Of a stretch of 64,000 bases of DNA, positions 27,479-35,295 are shown in pieces. The position numbers were made by a program, and so were the translations under genes. This DNA comes from Nostoc sp. 'Lobaria pulmonaria (5183) cyanobiont' (lineage in GTDB: Bacteria > Cyanobacteriota > Cyanobacteriia > Cyanobacteriales > Nostocaceae): assembly GCF_002949795.1 (NCBI RefSeq), contig NZ_CP026692.1:1299501-1363500 (forward strand). The letters are read 5' to 3'. The notes under the pieces are model-generated. The model saw nothing but the letters and a program-made list of their open reading frames with translations, was not told the DNA's origin and made no database searches. Each line of letters starts with the position of its first letter. Within the stretch, counting starts at the first letter, position 1.

Positions 27479-29311
27479 ATGTCGAATTTTCGTTGGAATT
27501 ATAGATCCATAGTGTTCCTGATTTCGTTGCTAAATATTCTAGCTATCCTGATTTTTCATCCAGCCAAAAGTCAGGCTGAACTACCTAAATCTGATGTATC
27601 TACGACTGAAGTAGAAGAGAACAAAGCTCCAGAAGCAGTTGTCAATCAAACAGTAGACACTTCAATTGCACCAGTTACTCGTAAAAAAGCTCCAAACGAG
27701 CTTCAAGATCGAGTGACACCTGTCTTGCAATTGTTGCAAGTTGCACCGCCAACTAACAAAAATCCAAAGAATGCAGCAGGGCAAACAACATCCGTCTCGC
27801 AATTATCAGATATTAAGCCGACAGATTGGGCATTTCAAGCATTACAGTCTCTAGTTGAGCGCTACGGTGTAATTGCAGGATATACAGATGGTACATTTAA
27901 AGGCGATCGCTCCCTAACGCGCTATGAATTTGCAGCTGGGTTGAATGCAGCTTTAGATCGCCTCAATGAACTAATAGCGACTTCGACAACAGATTTAGTC
28001 AAACGCGAAGACTTGGATATCATCAAAAAACTACAAGAACAATTTTCTCCAGAACTCGCTCAACTTCGGGGACGCTTAGATAGCTTGGAAGTACGAAATG
28101 CGAAGTTAGAATCAACTCAGTTTACGACCACAACCAAACTTATAGGTCGATCTCAGATTGTTCTTAGCGATCTTATAGCAGGCAATAACGTCGTCAGAAA
28201 GACACCAGCACCTCACAATCCCACACTTCAAGGCTCAACTTCTTTACGGTTAAACACCAGTTTTAATGGTAAAGATTCACTAGGGATAACAATAGGAGGT
28301 GGAAATATTGAATCATTGGGACAAGCACCACCTACTCCGCTAAATCCAACAGGTGGATTATTGGGAACTTATGAGGGGAGAAGTGCTGATAACTCCAGTA
28401 TTACTTTTCCACGCAATACTATTATTGTTAGTGGTATTCGCTATCGGTTTCTACCTTTTCCAAATACCCAAGTCAACATTTATCCCTTGTCTGACGGAGC
28501 TAGTGAGATAGGTCTTTCTGGTCCGGTTAACCCATATTTTGAATCGTCTTCTGTGACTGGTGCTAATGGGATTTCACGATTTTCACGGCGGTCTTTGGTC
28601 TATAACTATGGAGATAGCGGCCCCGGAATTGCCATACTCCAGGGATTAGGCAAACAACTTCAATTCGGGATAGCGTACAGCGCACCAAACGGTGGTAATC
28701 CCACAACTAATAACGGCTTATTTACAGGCAGATATTTAGCTTTAGCACAGTTAATATACTACTCCGGTAATAGGAATTTTCGGGTAGCTGCAACTTACGT
28801 TAATACCTATAGCCCACCAAATACCATAGGTTTTAGCGGAACAAATTTCGGCCCAGCAGTCGGGAGTAACCTGGTAAACAGCACTGTGCCTGGAGTAGCA
28901 ACTCTAGGCAACCTTTATGGACTACAGGCGTTCTATCAAGTTAATTCCAAGTTGGCAATCAATGCGTGGGTAAGTTATGGGGTACACCGTTATTTGGGGC
29001 GCGGAGATGCTGAAGCTATGGATTGGGCCGTAGGACTTGCATTCCCGGATCTTTTTAGTGAAGGTGCTCTAGGGGGGATTTTAGTTGGTATGGAGCCAAA
29101 ACTCACCAGTCTTAGTAATAATGTAAATTTGGGAAAAGGTCTAGGACAAGCGGACAGAGATACTTCTCTGCACGTTGAGGCATTCTACCAATATAAAATC
29201 GGAGATCATATTGAGGTTACGCCAGGTTTGATCTGGATTACTGCACCTGATTCGGATGCCAGCAATCCCGATAGTTTATTTGCTTGGGTTCGTACTGTCT
29301 TTAGGTTTTAA
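27479..29311 (+). CDS. SLH-domain outer membrane porin (cyanobacterial OprB/Som type)
   Basis: A 610-residue porin. It has a signal peptide (about 1-32, ending near SQA), a low-complexity spacer, and one SLH domain at about 108-163 (DIKPTDWAFQALQSLVERYG, GYTDGTFKGDRSLTRYEFAA). The SLH domain would anchor it to peptidoglycan-linked polymer. A coiled coil follows (about 175-215) and then a C-terminal beta-barrel ending in FRF, with a terminal Phe as usual for outer membrane proteins. GAGGAG and AAGGA precede the ATG. Family members pass inorganic ions or small solutes. Its place between ssu and other sulfur genes suggests a role in outer-membrane entry of sulfonates (inference). Confidence 0.9.
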   Translation: MSNFRWNYRSIVFLISLLNILAILIFHPAKSQAELPKSDVSTTEVEENKAPEAVVNQTVDTSIAPVTRKKAPNELQDRVTPVLQLLQVAPPTNKNPKNAAGQTTSVSQLSDIKPTDWAFQALQSLVERYGVIAGYTDGTFKGDRSLTRYEFAAGLNAALDRLNELIATSTTDLVKREDLDIIKKLQEQFSPELAQLRGRLDSLEVRNAKLESTQFTTTTKLIGRSQIVLSDLIAGNNVVRKTPAPHNPTLQGSTSLRLNTSFNGKDSLGITIGGGNIESLGQAPPTPLNPTGGLLGTYEGRSADNSSITFPRNTIIVSGIRYRFLPFPNTQVNIYPLSDGASEIGLSGPVNPYFESSSVTGANGISRFSRRSLVYNYGDSGPGIAILQGLGKQLQFGIAYSAPNGGNPTTNNGLFTGRYLALAQLIYYSGNRNFRVAATYVNTYSPPNTIGFSGTNFGPAVGSNLVNSTVPGVATLGNLYGLQAFYQVNSKLAINAWVSYGVHRYLGRGDAEAMDWAVGLAFPDLFSEGALGGILVGMEPKLTSLSNNVNLGKGLGQADRDTSLHVEAFYQYKIGDHIEVTPGLIWITAPDSDASNPDSLFAWVRTVFRF

Positions 29312-29373
29312 CCGAATGGCACTCCTCGGACTGAATAAAAATTTTTACATTTGTTTAATTAAACCTCATCTAT

Positions 29374-29519
29374 GTTGAGAACCGTAGTTTTTGCCCTCAC
29401 CCTAAATCCCTCTCCCTACTTGGGAGAGGGACTTCTTTCCGGCTCCCCTTCTCCCAATATTGGGAGAAGGGGCTGGGGGATGAGGGTTTTTCTATTCATA
29501 CAGAACTACGGTTTTCAAC
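29374..29519. mobile_element. Small element with 16-bp inverted ends carrying repeat copy B
   Basis: GTTGAGAACCGTAGTT (29374-29389) and AACTACGGTTTTCAAC (29504-29519) pair with one mismatch. The 146-bp element has the palindromic repeat also seen at 26667-26762 inside it. It has no transposase and no ORF. It lies 62 bases after the porin stop and may act as its terminator. Confidence 0.6.
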
Positions 29520-29667
29520 GTGGACGCAGTTTAAAAGTCCGGGGATTCTTCAGTCTTAAGGGAGCGATCGCCCTTAACCTACAAAGAGACACGTTAAAGA
29601 CAAAGCCCAATCCAATTTCGCGTCTCTACTTATCTAGACAAAACCGTTTATCTGCCTCCTGCCCAGT

Positions 29668-29863
29668 GGTGTCAACTTAACGTAAAAACCAGTCTAGACA
29701 TAGCTTTGAGAGATTGTCTTGTTGTCTCGTTCCCAGTCAGAGACTGGGAATGCCTAACGGGAGGCTCCGCCTCCCTTACTCGCGGCAGAGCCGCAATGAC
29801 AAGCATTTCCAGCCTCTGGCTGGAAATGAGGTTTGAAAGGGAGTTTTAGCTTAAGTTGACACC
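29668..29863. mobile_element. MITE-like element with perfect 13-bp inverted ends
   Basis: GGTGTCAACTTAA (29668-29680) and TTAAGTTGACACC (29851-29863) bound 196 bases. The interior holds nested hairpins (CCCAGTC..GACTGGG, GGGAGGC..GCCTCCC, GCGGC..GCCGC, TTTCCAGCC..GGCTGGAAA) and no ORF. A diverged relative lies at 63718-63850. No target-site duplication is evident. The following 29864-30134 is AT-rich and probably contains the promoter of the flavoprotein gene. Confidence 0.65.
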
Positions 29864-30134
29864 CATGCCTCCTGCCTCACCCCAACAAAGTTGATTTTAC
29901 ATAAATTTACCTTTGAAGTTGTTTGGTAAAATGCTTGCTTTTTGTCGAAAACTGTGAAAAACTCTATTATGCTAAACTACTGTTTACCGATCGAGATAAA
30001 GTATTTTTACATTATCAAGGTAGTGAGAACCTGTATTAAGGGATCGCAATTTCTAGATTTTTAAATATTTATTTTGCAGCATGGATGGGGTGAAGACTTG
30101 ACGCTTAAGACTTTATAAATGGGGGAAATGGTAG

Positions 30135-31757
30135 ATGCTAAAGACGTTAACAAACGATTTTGAACTCGACTTAGAAGCAGATGTGCTTGTAATTGGAGGT
30201 GGGCCAGCTGGAACTTGGGCGGCATGGAGTGCTGCATCAAATGGAGCTAAGGCGATCCTTGTAGATAAAGGGTATTGCGGCACAACTGGATGCGCTGCTG
30301 CCTCTGGAAATGGTGTGTGGTATGTGCCACCCGATCCAGAAGCACGGGAAACAGCAAAGGCGAGTCGGGAATCGTTGGGTGGGTTTTTAGCCGATCGCAA
30401 CTGGATGGATCGGGTACTGGATCAGACCTATGCAAACGTCAATCAGTTAGCAGAGTGGGGTTATCCCTTCCCTACCGACGATGAAGGCAAACCCTATCGG
30501 CGATCGCTGCAAGGGCCGGAATACATGCGGCTGATGCGGCGGCAAATTCAACGGGCAGGAGTCAAGATTTTAGATAACAGCCCCGCCTTAGAACTACTGG
30601 TTGATGACGATGGTGCTGTTGCTGGTGCAACAGGTGTGAACCGTCAGACTGGCGAGAAATGGATAGTGCGATCGCAGTCCACAATTATTGCAACTGGTGG
30701 CTGTGCATTCTTGAGTAAAGCGTTAGGATGCAACGTCCTGACAGGGGATGGTTATCTGATGGCGGCTGAAGCAGGTGCTGAGATGTCGGGTATGGAATTT
30801 TCCAATGCTTATGGCATCTCCCCCGCCTTTTCTTCAGTCACCAAAACCCTGTTTTATAATTGGGCAACTTTTACCTACGAAGACGGTACTGTAATTCCGG
30901 GGGCAAGTTCTCATAGACGTTCAGTAATTGCCGAGACATTACTGCAACAGCCAGTTTACGCCATCATAGACAAAGCGGCAGAATCGATGCGGCCATCTAT
31001 GCGTTTAGCACAGCCTAATTTCTTTTTACCCTTTGACCGTGCAGGTATCGATCCATTTACCCAACGTTTCCCTGTGACTCTGCGCCTAGAGGGAACTGTG
31101 CGCGGTACAGGAGGAATTCGGATTGTAGATGAGAGTTGTACCAGTTCAGTACGGGGACTCTATGCGGCTGGAGATGCGGCTACACGGGAACTGATTTGTG
31201 GTGGATTTACTGGTGGTGGTAGTCACAATGCAGCTTGGGCAATATCTTCTGGCTATTGGTCGGGGAAATCGGCTGCTGAATATAGCCGCATTTTGGGGGA
31301 ACACAAAACTCAACGACGAGTTAAGGGTGTTGGAGAGGTAGGATTACAGCGTGAGAGCGATCGCTCTCAAATGGCAACTGATGAAATTATTCAAGCAGTC
31401 CAAGCCGAAGTATTTCCCTACCAAAAGAACTATTTCCGTACAGAAAAAGGCTTAACCGAGTCTTTGGGTAAGCTAAATCATCTTTGGCAAGAACTTCGCA
31501 GTAGCCAGGTAACATCAGATAAAGAGCTAATCCGGGCGCGAGAAGCTGCGGCGATGGTAGCTACGGCGCGATGGATGTACAGCAGTGCCATTGAACGTAA
31601 AGAAACTCGTGGGATGCACAGACATCTAGATTATCCAGAACAAGATGCTAACCAGCAACATTACCTGATTAGTGGCGGATTAGATAAAGTCTGGGTGAAA
31701 ACTCAGACTTTACAAAGTACTGAAAAATCTTTATCTAAAATAGGAGCAGCAGTGTGA
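30135..31757 (+). CDS. FAD-dependent AprA-like (fumarate reductase/APS reductase family) flavoprotein
   Basis: A 540-residue flavoprotein. FAD is bound by the N-terminal motif DVLVIGGGPAGTWAAWSAAS (residues about 17-36). Family segments follow: GTTGCAAASGNGVWYVPPD, IIATGGCAFLSKALG, AEAGAEMSGMEFSNAYG and GLYAAGDAATRELICGG. The helical C-terminus has an AMVATARWMYSSAIERKETRGMH-like stretch. The family includes succinate dehydrogenase, fumarate reductase and adenylylsulfate reductase alpha chains. The directly linked two-cluster ferredoxin resembles the AprA/AprB pair. In this island it could oxidise or handle sulfite released by desulfonation, or oxidise another organic substrate. That role is inference and substrate residues were not verified. 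It overlaps the next gene by four bases. Confidence 0.82.
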   Translation: MLKTLTNDFELDLEADVLVIGGGPAGTWAAWSAASNGAKAILVDKGYCGTTGCAAASGNGVWYVPPDPEARETAKASRESLGGFLADRNWMDRVLDQTYANVNQLAEWGYPFPTDDEGKPYRRSLQGPEYMRLMRRQIQRAGVKILDNSPALELLVDDDGAVAGATGVNRQTGEKWIVRSQSTIIATGGCAFLSKALGCNVLTGDGYLMAAEAGAEMSGMEFSNAYGISPAFSSVTKTLFYNWATFTYEDGTVIPGASSHRRSVIAETLLQQPVYAIIDKAAESMRPSMRLAQPNFFLPFDRAGIDPFTQRFPVTLRLEGTVRGTGGIRIVDESCTSSVRGLYAAGDAATRELICGGFTGGGSHNAAWAISSGYWSGKSAAEYSRILGEHKTQRRVKGVGEVGLQRESDRSQMATDEIIQAVQAEVFPYQKNYFRTEKGLTESLGKLNHLWQELRSSQVTSDKELIRAREAAAMVATARWMYSSAIERKETRGMHRHLDYPEQDANQQHYLISGGLDKVWVKTQTLQSTEKSLSKIGAAV

Positions 31758-32083
31758 TTGAGTTGGTCAGCGAGTCGCGGTGCATAGAATGTAATATCTG
31801 CGTGAATATTTGTCCAACCAACGTGTTTGACAGAGTACCTAATGCGCCGCCAACGATTGCCCGACAGAGTGACTGTCAAACCTGTTATATGTGCGAATTG
31901 TATTGTCCAGTTGATGCTCTTTATGTTGCACCAGAAAGTGATGTGACGACTTCAGTCAACGAAGCAGAATTGGCAGAAGTTGGGCTACTGGGTAGTTATC
32001 GGGAAAACATCGGTTGGGGACATAAACGCACCTCAACAGCAAAAGCCGATCAAACATTCCAAATTCTCAAGCAGATGAAATAG
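31754..32083 (+). CDS. AprB-like 2x[4Fe-4S] ferredoxin
   Basis: A 109-residue iron-sulfur protein starting at GTG 31754, which overlaps the flavoprotein stop in GTGA, so the two are translationally coupled. Two complete cluster motifs are present: Cys10, 13, 16, 20 (CIECNICVNICP) and Cys41, 44, 47, 51 (CQTCYMCELYCP). The 55-residue tail is hydrophilic and ends WGHKRTSTAKADQTF..LKQMK. It should pass electrons to or from the FAD subunit. It is shorter than typical AprB, whose tail wraps around AprA, so it may be a distinct subfamily. Next gene follows after 19 bases, so the unit continues with the binding protein. Confidence 0.85.
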   Translation: MIELVSESRCIECNICVNICPTNVFDRVPNAPPTIARQSDCQTCYMCELYCPVDALYVAPESDVTTSVNEAELAEVGLLGSYRENIGWGHKRTSTAKADQTFQILKQMK

Positions 32084-32102
32084 TGCGGCGGAGAAAATAG
32101 TC

Positions 32103-33161
32103 ATGCTGTCGTTACCAGTACGAACAGATTCTATCGGTAAAAATAAATTTACTTCCAGATTATCAACTTCGGTGGCTTGTCTCCTACTGCTACTAACTAC
32201 AGCATGTAACCAAGGCGGAACTAAATCTGCTCAATCCATTGAGGCTGTTGATGTCAATAACGCTGTCGCTGCATCTAATAACATTTCTACCCTCCGAATA
32301 GGTTATGTAGGTAGTTCAGAACCTACAGGATCACTTGGTTGGGCAAAGAAAAAGGGAATATTAGAACGTGAGTTGCAAAAAGTGGGATTCCAAAACATTA
32401 CTTTTGCAAGATTTCCTAACGGGCCGGATCTAAATGAGGCGCTTGTCGCAGGTCAATTAGATGTTGGTTCTTTAGGTGATACACCAGCCATAGTTCTGAA
32501 AGCTAGAGGTCAGGAAACCCGACTGTTACGGATTAGCCAATTTAATACAACCGCCTGGTTAGTGGCGAAAAAGAATGGACCGCGATCGCTGGCTGAACTT
32601 AAAGGTCAAAAAATAGCTACCCAAAAAGGTTCTTATATGCATCGATACCTGCTGGGTCTGTTAGCTGAAGCTAAAATTGCCAAAGATGTAAAAGTTGTCC
32701 ACTTGATGACTACTGAGGCAAAAGCGGCTTTAGAACGTGGTGATGTAGCAGCTTATGCAACTTCAAGCGATTTGGGGCCTTTTCTGAAATCGCAAGGGTT
32801 TCCAGTGATTGATTCTTCTGCAAATCATAAAGGTCTTTCCGGGACATCATTAGTTGTCGCAACTGAAAGCTTTCTGGCAAAACAGCCTGATTTTCCCCAG
32901 AAATTTAATGCAATTCTCACAGAAGCAGCCAAGGATTTAAAAGCTAATTCTGAAGAATATTATCAGTATCATGCTCAAACTACTAAATATCCCATCGATA
33001 TTATCAAAGTATCGTTCCCACTAAAACAGGTATTAGAAGAACCATTACCAGCAGATGGTGTGAAACTTTTAGAGGGAACAAAGAAATTTTTAGTCTCGCA
33101 GGGTTTAGCAAAGTCGGACTTTAAATTAACAGATTGGGTTGTGAACAAACAACAGCGTTAA
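32103..33161 (+). CDS. Sulfonate-type ABC substrate-binding lipoprotein (SsuA-like) 1
   Basis: A 352-residue periplasmic binding protein. Its signal peptide ends in the lipobox LLTTAC (Cys35), so it is lipid-anchored. Family segments: LRIGYVGSSEPTGSLGWAKK, FPNGPDLNEALVAGQLDVGS, LGDTPAIVLKARGQ and LKGQKIATQKGSYMHRYLLG. GGAG precedes the ATG and the gene is close behind the ferredoxin gene, so it is in that operon. It is the most diverged of the binding proteins here (WLVAKKNGPRS where the others have a VxxNSPIK segment). It probably delivers a different substrate to the SsuC/SsuB transporter. Confidence 0.88.
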   Translation: MLSLPVRTDSIGKNKFTSRLSTSVACLLLLLTTACNQGGTKSAQSIEAVDVNNAVAASNNISTLRIGYVGSSEPTGSLGWAKKKGILERELQKVGFQNITFARFPNGPDLNEALVAGQLDVGSLGDTPAIVLKARGQETRLLRISQFNTTAWLVAKKNGPRSLAELKGQKIATQKGSYMHRYLLGLLAEAKIAKDVKVVHLMTTEAKAALERGDVAAYATSSDLGPFLKSQGFPVIDSSANHKGLSGTSLVVATESFLAKQPDFPQKFNAILTEAAKDLKANSEEYYQYHAQTTKYPIDIIKVSFPLKQVLEEPLPADGVKLLEGTKKFLVSQGLAKSDFKLTDWVVNKQQR

Positions 33162-33258
33162 TTTTATCTGCCATTCCAAATGCGGGAGTAGGGGGAGCAG
33201 AGAAATCAGTAACTTTTCTGAGCAAGAAAAACAGATTTTTATAATTAAGTCTTTTAAA

Positions 33259-33565
33259 AGCGCAACTTCCAAGCTCAAAGGTGCAACTTCCAGGCTCAAA
33301 GGCTCAACTTCCAGGCTCAAAGGCTCAACTTCCAGCCTCAAAGGCTCAACTTCCAGCCTCAAAAGCTCAACTTCCAGGCTCAAAGGCTCAACTTCCAGGC
33401 TCAAAGGCTCAACTTCCAGCCTCAAAGGCTCAACTTCCAGCCTCAAAGGCTCAACTTCCAGCCTCAAAAGCTCAACTTCCAGCCTCAAAAGCTCAACTTC
33501 CAGCCTCAAAAGCTCAACTTCCAGCCTCAAAAGCTCAACTTCCAGCCTCAAAAGCTCAACTTCCC
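33259..33565. repeat. 21-bp tandem repeat array, 15 copies
   Basis: The unit GGCTCAACTTCCAGCCTCAA A (21 bases) is repeated 14 full times plus a partial copy. Variants differ by G/C at one site (AGG or AGC) and by GG or AG at the unit start. The four full units before the final partial one (copies 11-14) are identical, indicating recent growth at the right end. Because 21 is a multiple of three, frames stay open on both strands (QLPASKA units on plus, [11 protein letters not shown] units on minus), but there is no RBS with a good start and neither is called a gene. It lies between the binding protein and amidohydrolase genes. Confidence 0.93.
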
Positions 33566-33680
33566 TCGTGACTAATAATTCCTTGATGTACAGAGCAAAT
33601 AGATTTATCTGTCAAATCAATCCAAAATCTAAAATCCAAAATTGTTTGACCAATTCATTTGAAAATTCAGGTAACATGGT

Positions 33681-35171
33681 ATGACTATTGCACTAGACCG
33701 TCCACAAAAAACTAAGTCTGCTCAAATTCGGGAAAAACTGGGTTATCCGATTATTGATACCGATGTACATACCCAAGAGTTTCCCCCAGCATTCTTGGAC
33801 TATTTAGAGCAAGTTGCTGGAACTGCGATTGCACAACGTTTTCAAGAACACTTACCCGGTGCATCTCGCTCTAAATGGTTCAACCAATCTTGGGAAGAAC
33901 GCCGCGCTAACCGCACCGCCCGCCCTCCCTTCTGGACTCGTCCCACTAACGATGCTTTAAATTTAGCTACAGTTAGTTTGCCAAAGTTGCTACATGAACG
34001 CTTGCAAGAAGCCGGTACAGACTTTGCCGTTGTGTACCCCAACTTGGCAACTATGGCACCGCACATTGGCAATGAAGAAATGCGGCGGGCTGTTTGCCGT
34101 GCAGCTAATACTTATCACGCTGATATTTTCCGTCCTTATAGCGATCGCTTAACACCCATTGCTGCCATTCCAATGAATACGCCCGAAGAGGCGATCGCAG
34201 AATTGGAATATGCGGTGAAAGTGCTGGGACTCAAAGCAATTCAAATCCCCGGCCATATTCGCCGTCCGATTCCCGCTTTCGAGAAGTATGGCGAAGAAGT
34301 AGCCAACGAAGCCATCTGGATTGACACCTTTGGCTTGGATAGCAAATATGATTATGATCCCTTCTGGGCGAAGTGCGTAGAACTGAAAGTTGTACCCACC
34401 ACCCACTCTTCCGGTATGGGTTGGATCAATCGGCGTTCCATTAGCAATTACCAATACAACCATATTGGTCACTTTGCATCGGCTGCGGAAGCACTATGTA
34501 AATCTCTGTTCTTTGGTGGTGTAACTCACCGCTTCCCCACACTCAAGTTTGCCTTTTTAGAAGGAGGTGCAGCTTGGGGTGCTAGCTTGTACACCGATTT
34601 GATTTGGCACTGGGATACCCGCAATAAAGCTCATTTGGTGGAAAATAACAATCCTGCCAATGTTAATTATGAAGAACTGCTAGAATTCTATACCCGCTAT
34701 GGTGATGAATTAATACAGGGTCGTTTGGATCAGCTAGGTAGCGGTCTAGGTTTCCACGCTGACTTAATATCTCCCTTAGAGCCAGGTGATTTGGATGAAT
34801 TTGCCGTAGCAGGAGTAACGAAGCCAGAGGATATTCGCGATCGCTTTTTGAATCACTTCTATTTCGGGACAGAATCAGATGATACCCGTGTAGCTCAAGC
34901 CTTTAACCGTAAAGCTAATCCTTATGGCGACCGTGTTAAAGCATTCTTAGGTTCCGATTCTGGTCACTGGGACGTACCTGATATTACTGCGATCGCAGCT
35001 AATACCTATTCAATGGTAGAACGCAAGATTATCAGTGAAGAAGATTTGCAATATTTCCTGTCAATTCATCCCTTGGAGTTATACACCAGCCTGAATCGTG
35101 ACTTCTTCAAAGGTACGGCTGTCGAGAAAACAGCAGATGAATTTTTGGCTGGGAAAGGGATTAGGGGCTAG
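33681..35171 (+). CDS. Amidohydrolase-2 family metal-dependent hydrolase, copy 1
   Basis: A 496-residue TIM-barrel hydrolase or decarboxylase of the family with ACMSD-like members. Metal-site candidates are the N-terminal IIDTDVHTQEF (Asp and His), the middle VVPTTHSSGMGW, and the C-terminal FLGSDSGHWDVPD. Long insertions (RSKWFNQSWEERRANRTAR and DYDPFWAKCVELK) are shared with the next gene but unusual for the family. AGG lies nine bases before the ATG. The sulfur-island context suggests it cleaves a C-N or C-C bond in an imported sulfonated or aromatic compound. The substrate is not known. Confidence 0.82.
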   Translation: MTIALDRPQKTKSAQIREKLGYPIIDTDVHTQEFPPAFLDYLEQVAGTAIAQRFQEHLPGASRSKWFNQSWEERRANRTARPPFWTRPTNDALNLATVSLPKLLHERLQEAGTDFAVVYPNLATMAPHIGNEEMRRAVCRAANTYHADIFRPYSDRLTPIAAIPMNTPEEAIAELEYAVKVLGLKAIQIPGHIRRPIPAFEKYGEEVANEAIWIDTFGLDSKYDYDPFWAKCVELKVVPTTHSSGMGWINRRSISNYQYNHIGHFASAAEALCKSLFFGGVTHRFPTLKFAFLEGGAAWGASLYTDLIWHWDTRNKAHLVENNNPANVNYEELLEFYTRYGDELIQGRLDQLGSGLGFHADLISPLEPGDLDEFAVAGVTKPEDIRDRFLNHFYFGTESDDTRVAQAFNRKANPYGDRVKAFLGSDSGHWDVPDITAIAANTYSMVERKIISEEDLQYFLSIHPLELYTSLNRDFFKGTAVEKTADEFLAGKGIRG

Positions 35172-35192
35172 GCAATACGGTTCGGTTTAAGA

Positions 35193-35255
35193 GACGCGAT
35201 AAATCGCCGTCTCTACAAAGGATTGATTCTTGTAAAGACGGCGATTTATCGCGTC
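35193..35255. repeat. Perfect 20-bp inverted repeat between the amidohydrolase genes
   Basis: GACGCGATAAATCGCCGTCT (35193-35212) pairs perfectly with 35236-35255 across a 23-base spacer, and pairing continues inward with one mismatch (CTACAA/TTGTAA). Each arm is itself partly palindromic (GCGATAAATCGC). This is a common Nostoc repeat. It could form a strong stem that ends or attenuates transcription between the two genes. Confidence 0.8.
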
Positions 35256-35295
35256 TTTGCCAATGCCTATAAACATTTGATGAGGGTAAACTATC

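Noticed and set aside
29372..29680. 102-codon frame after the porin
   Set aside because: It runs through a palindromic repeat and into the next repeat element, without an RBS.
33126..33571. Repetitive proteins on both strands (QLPASKA and LRLEVEL units)
   Set aside because: They follow from a 21-bp tandem repeat whose length is a multiple of three; no convincing start or RBS on either strand.
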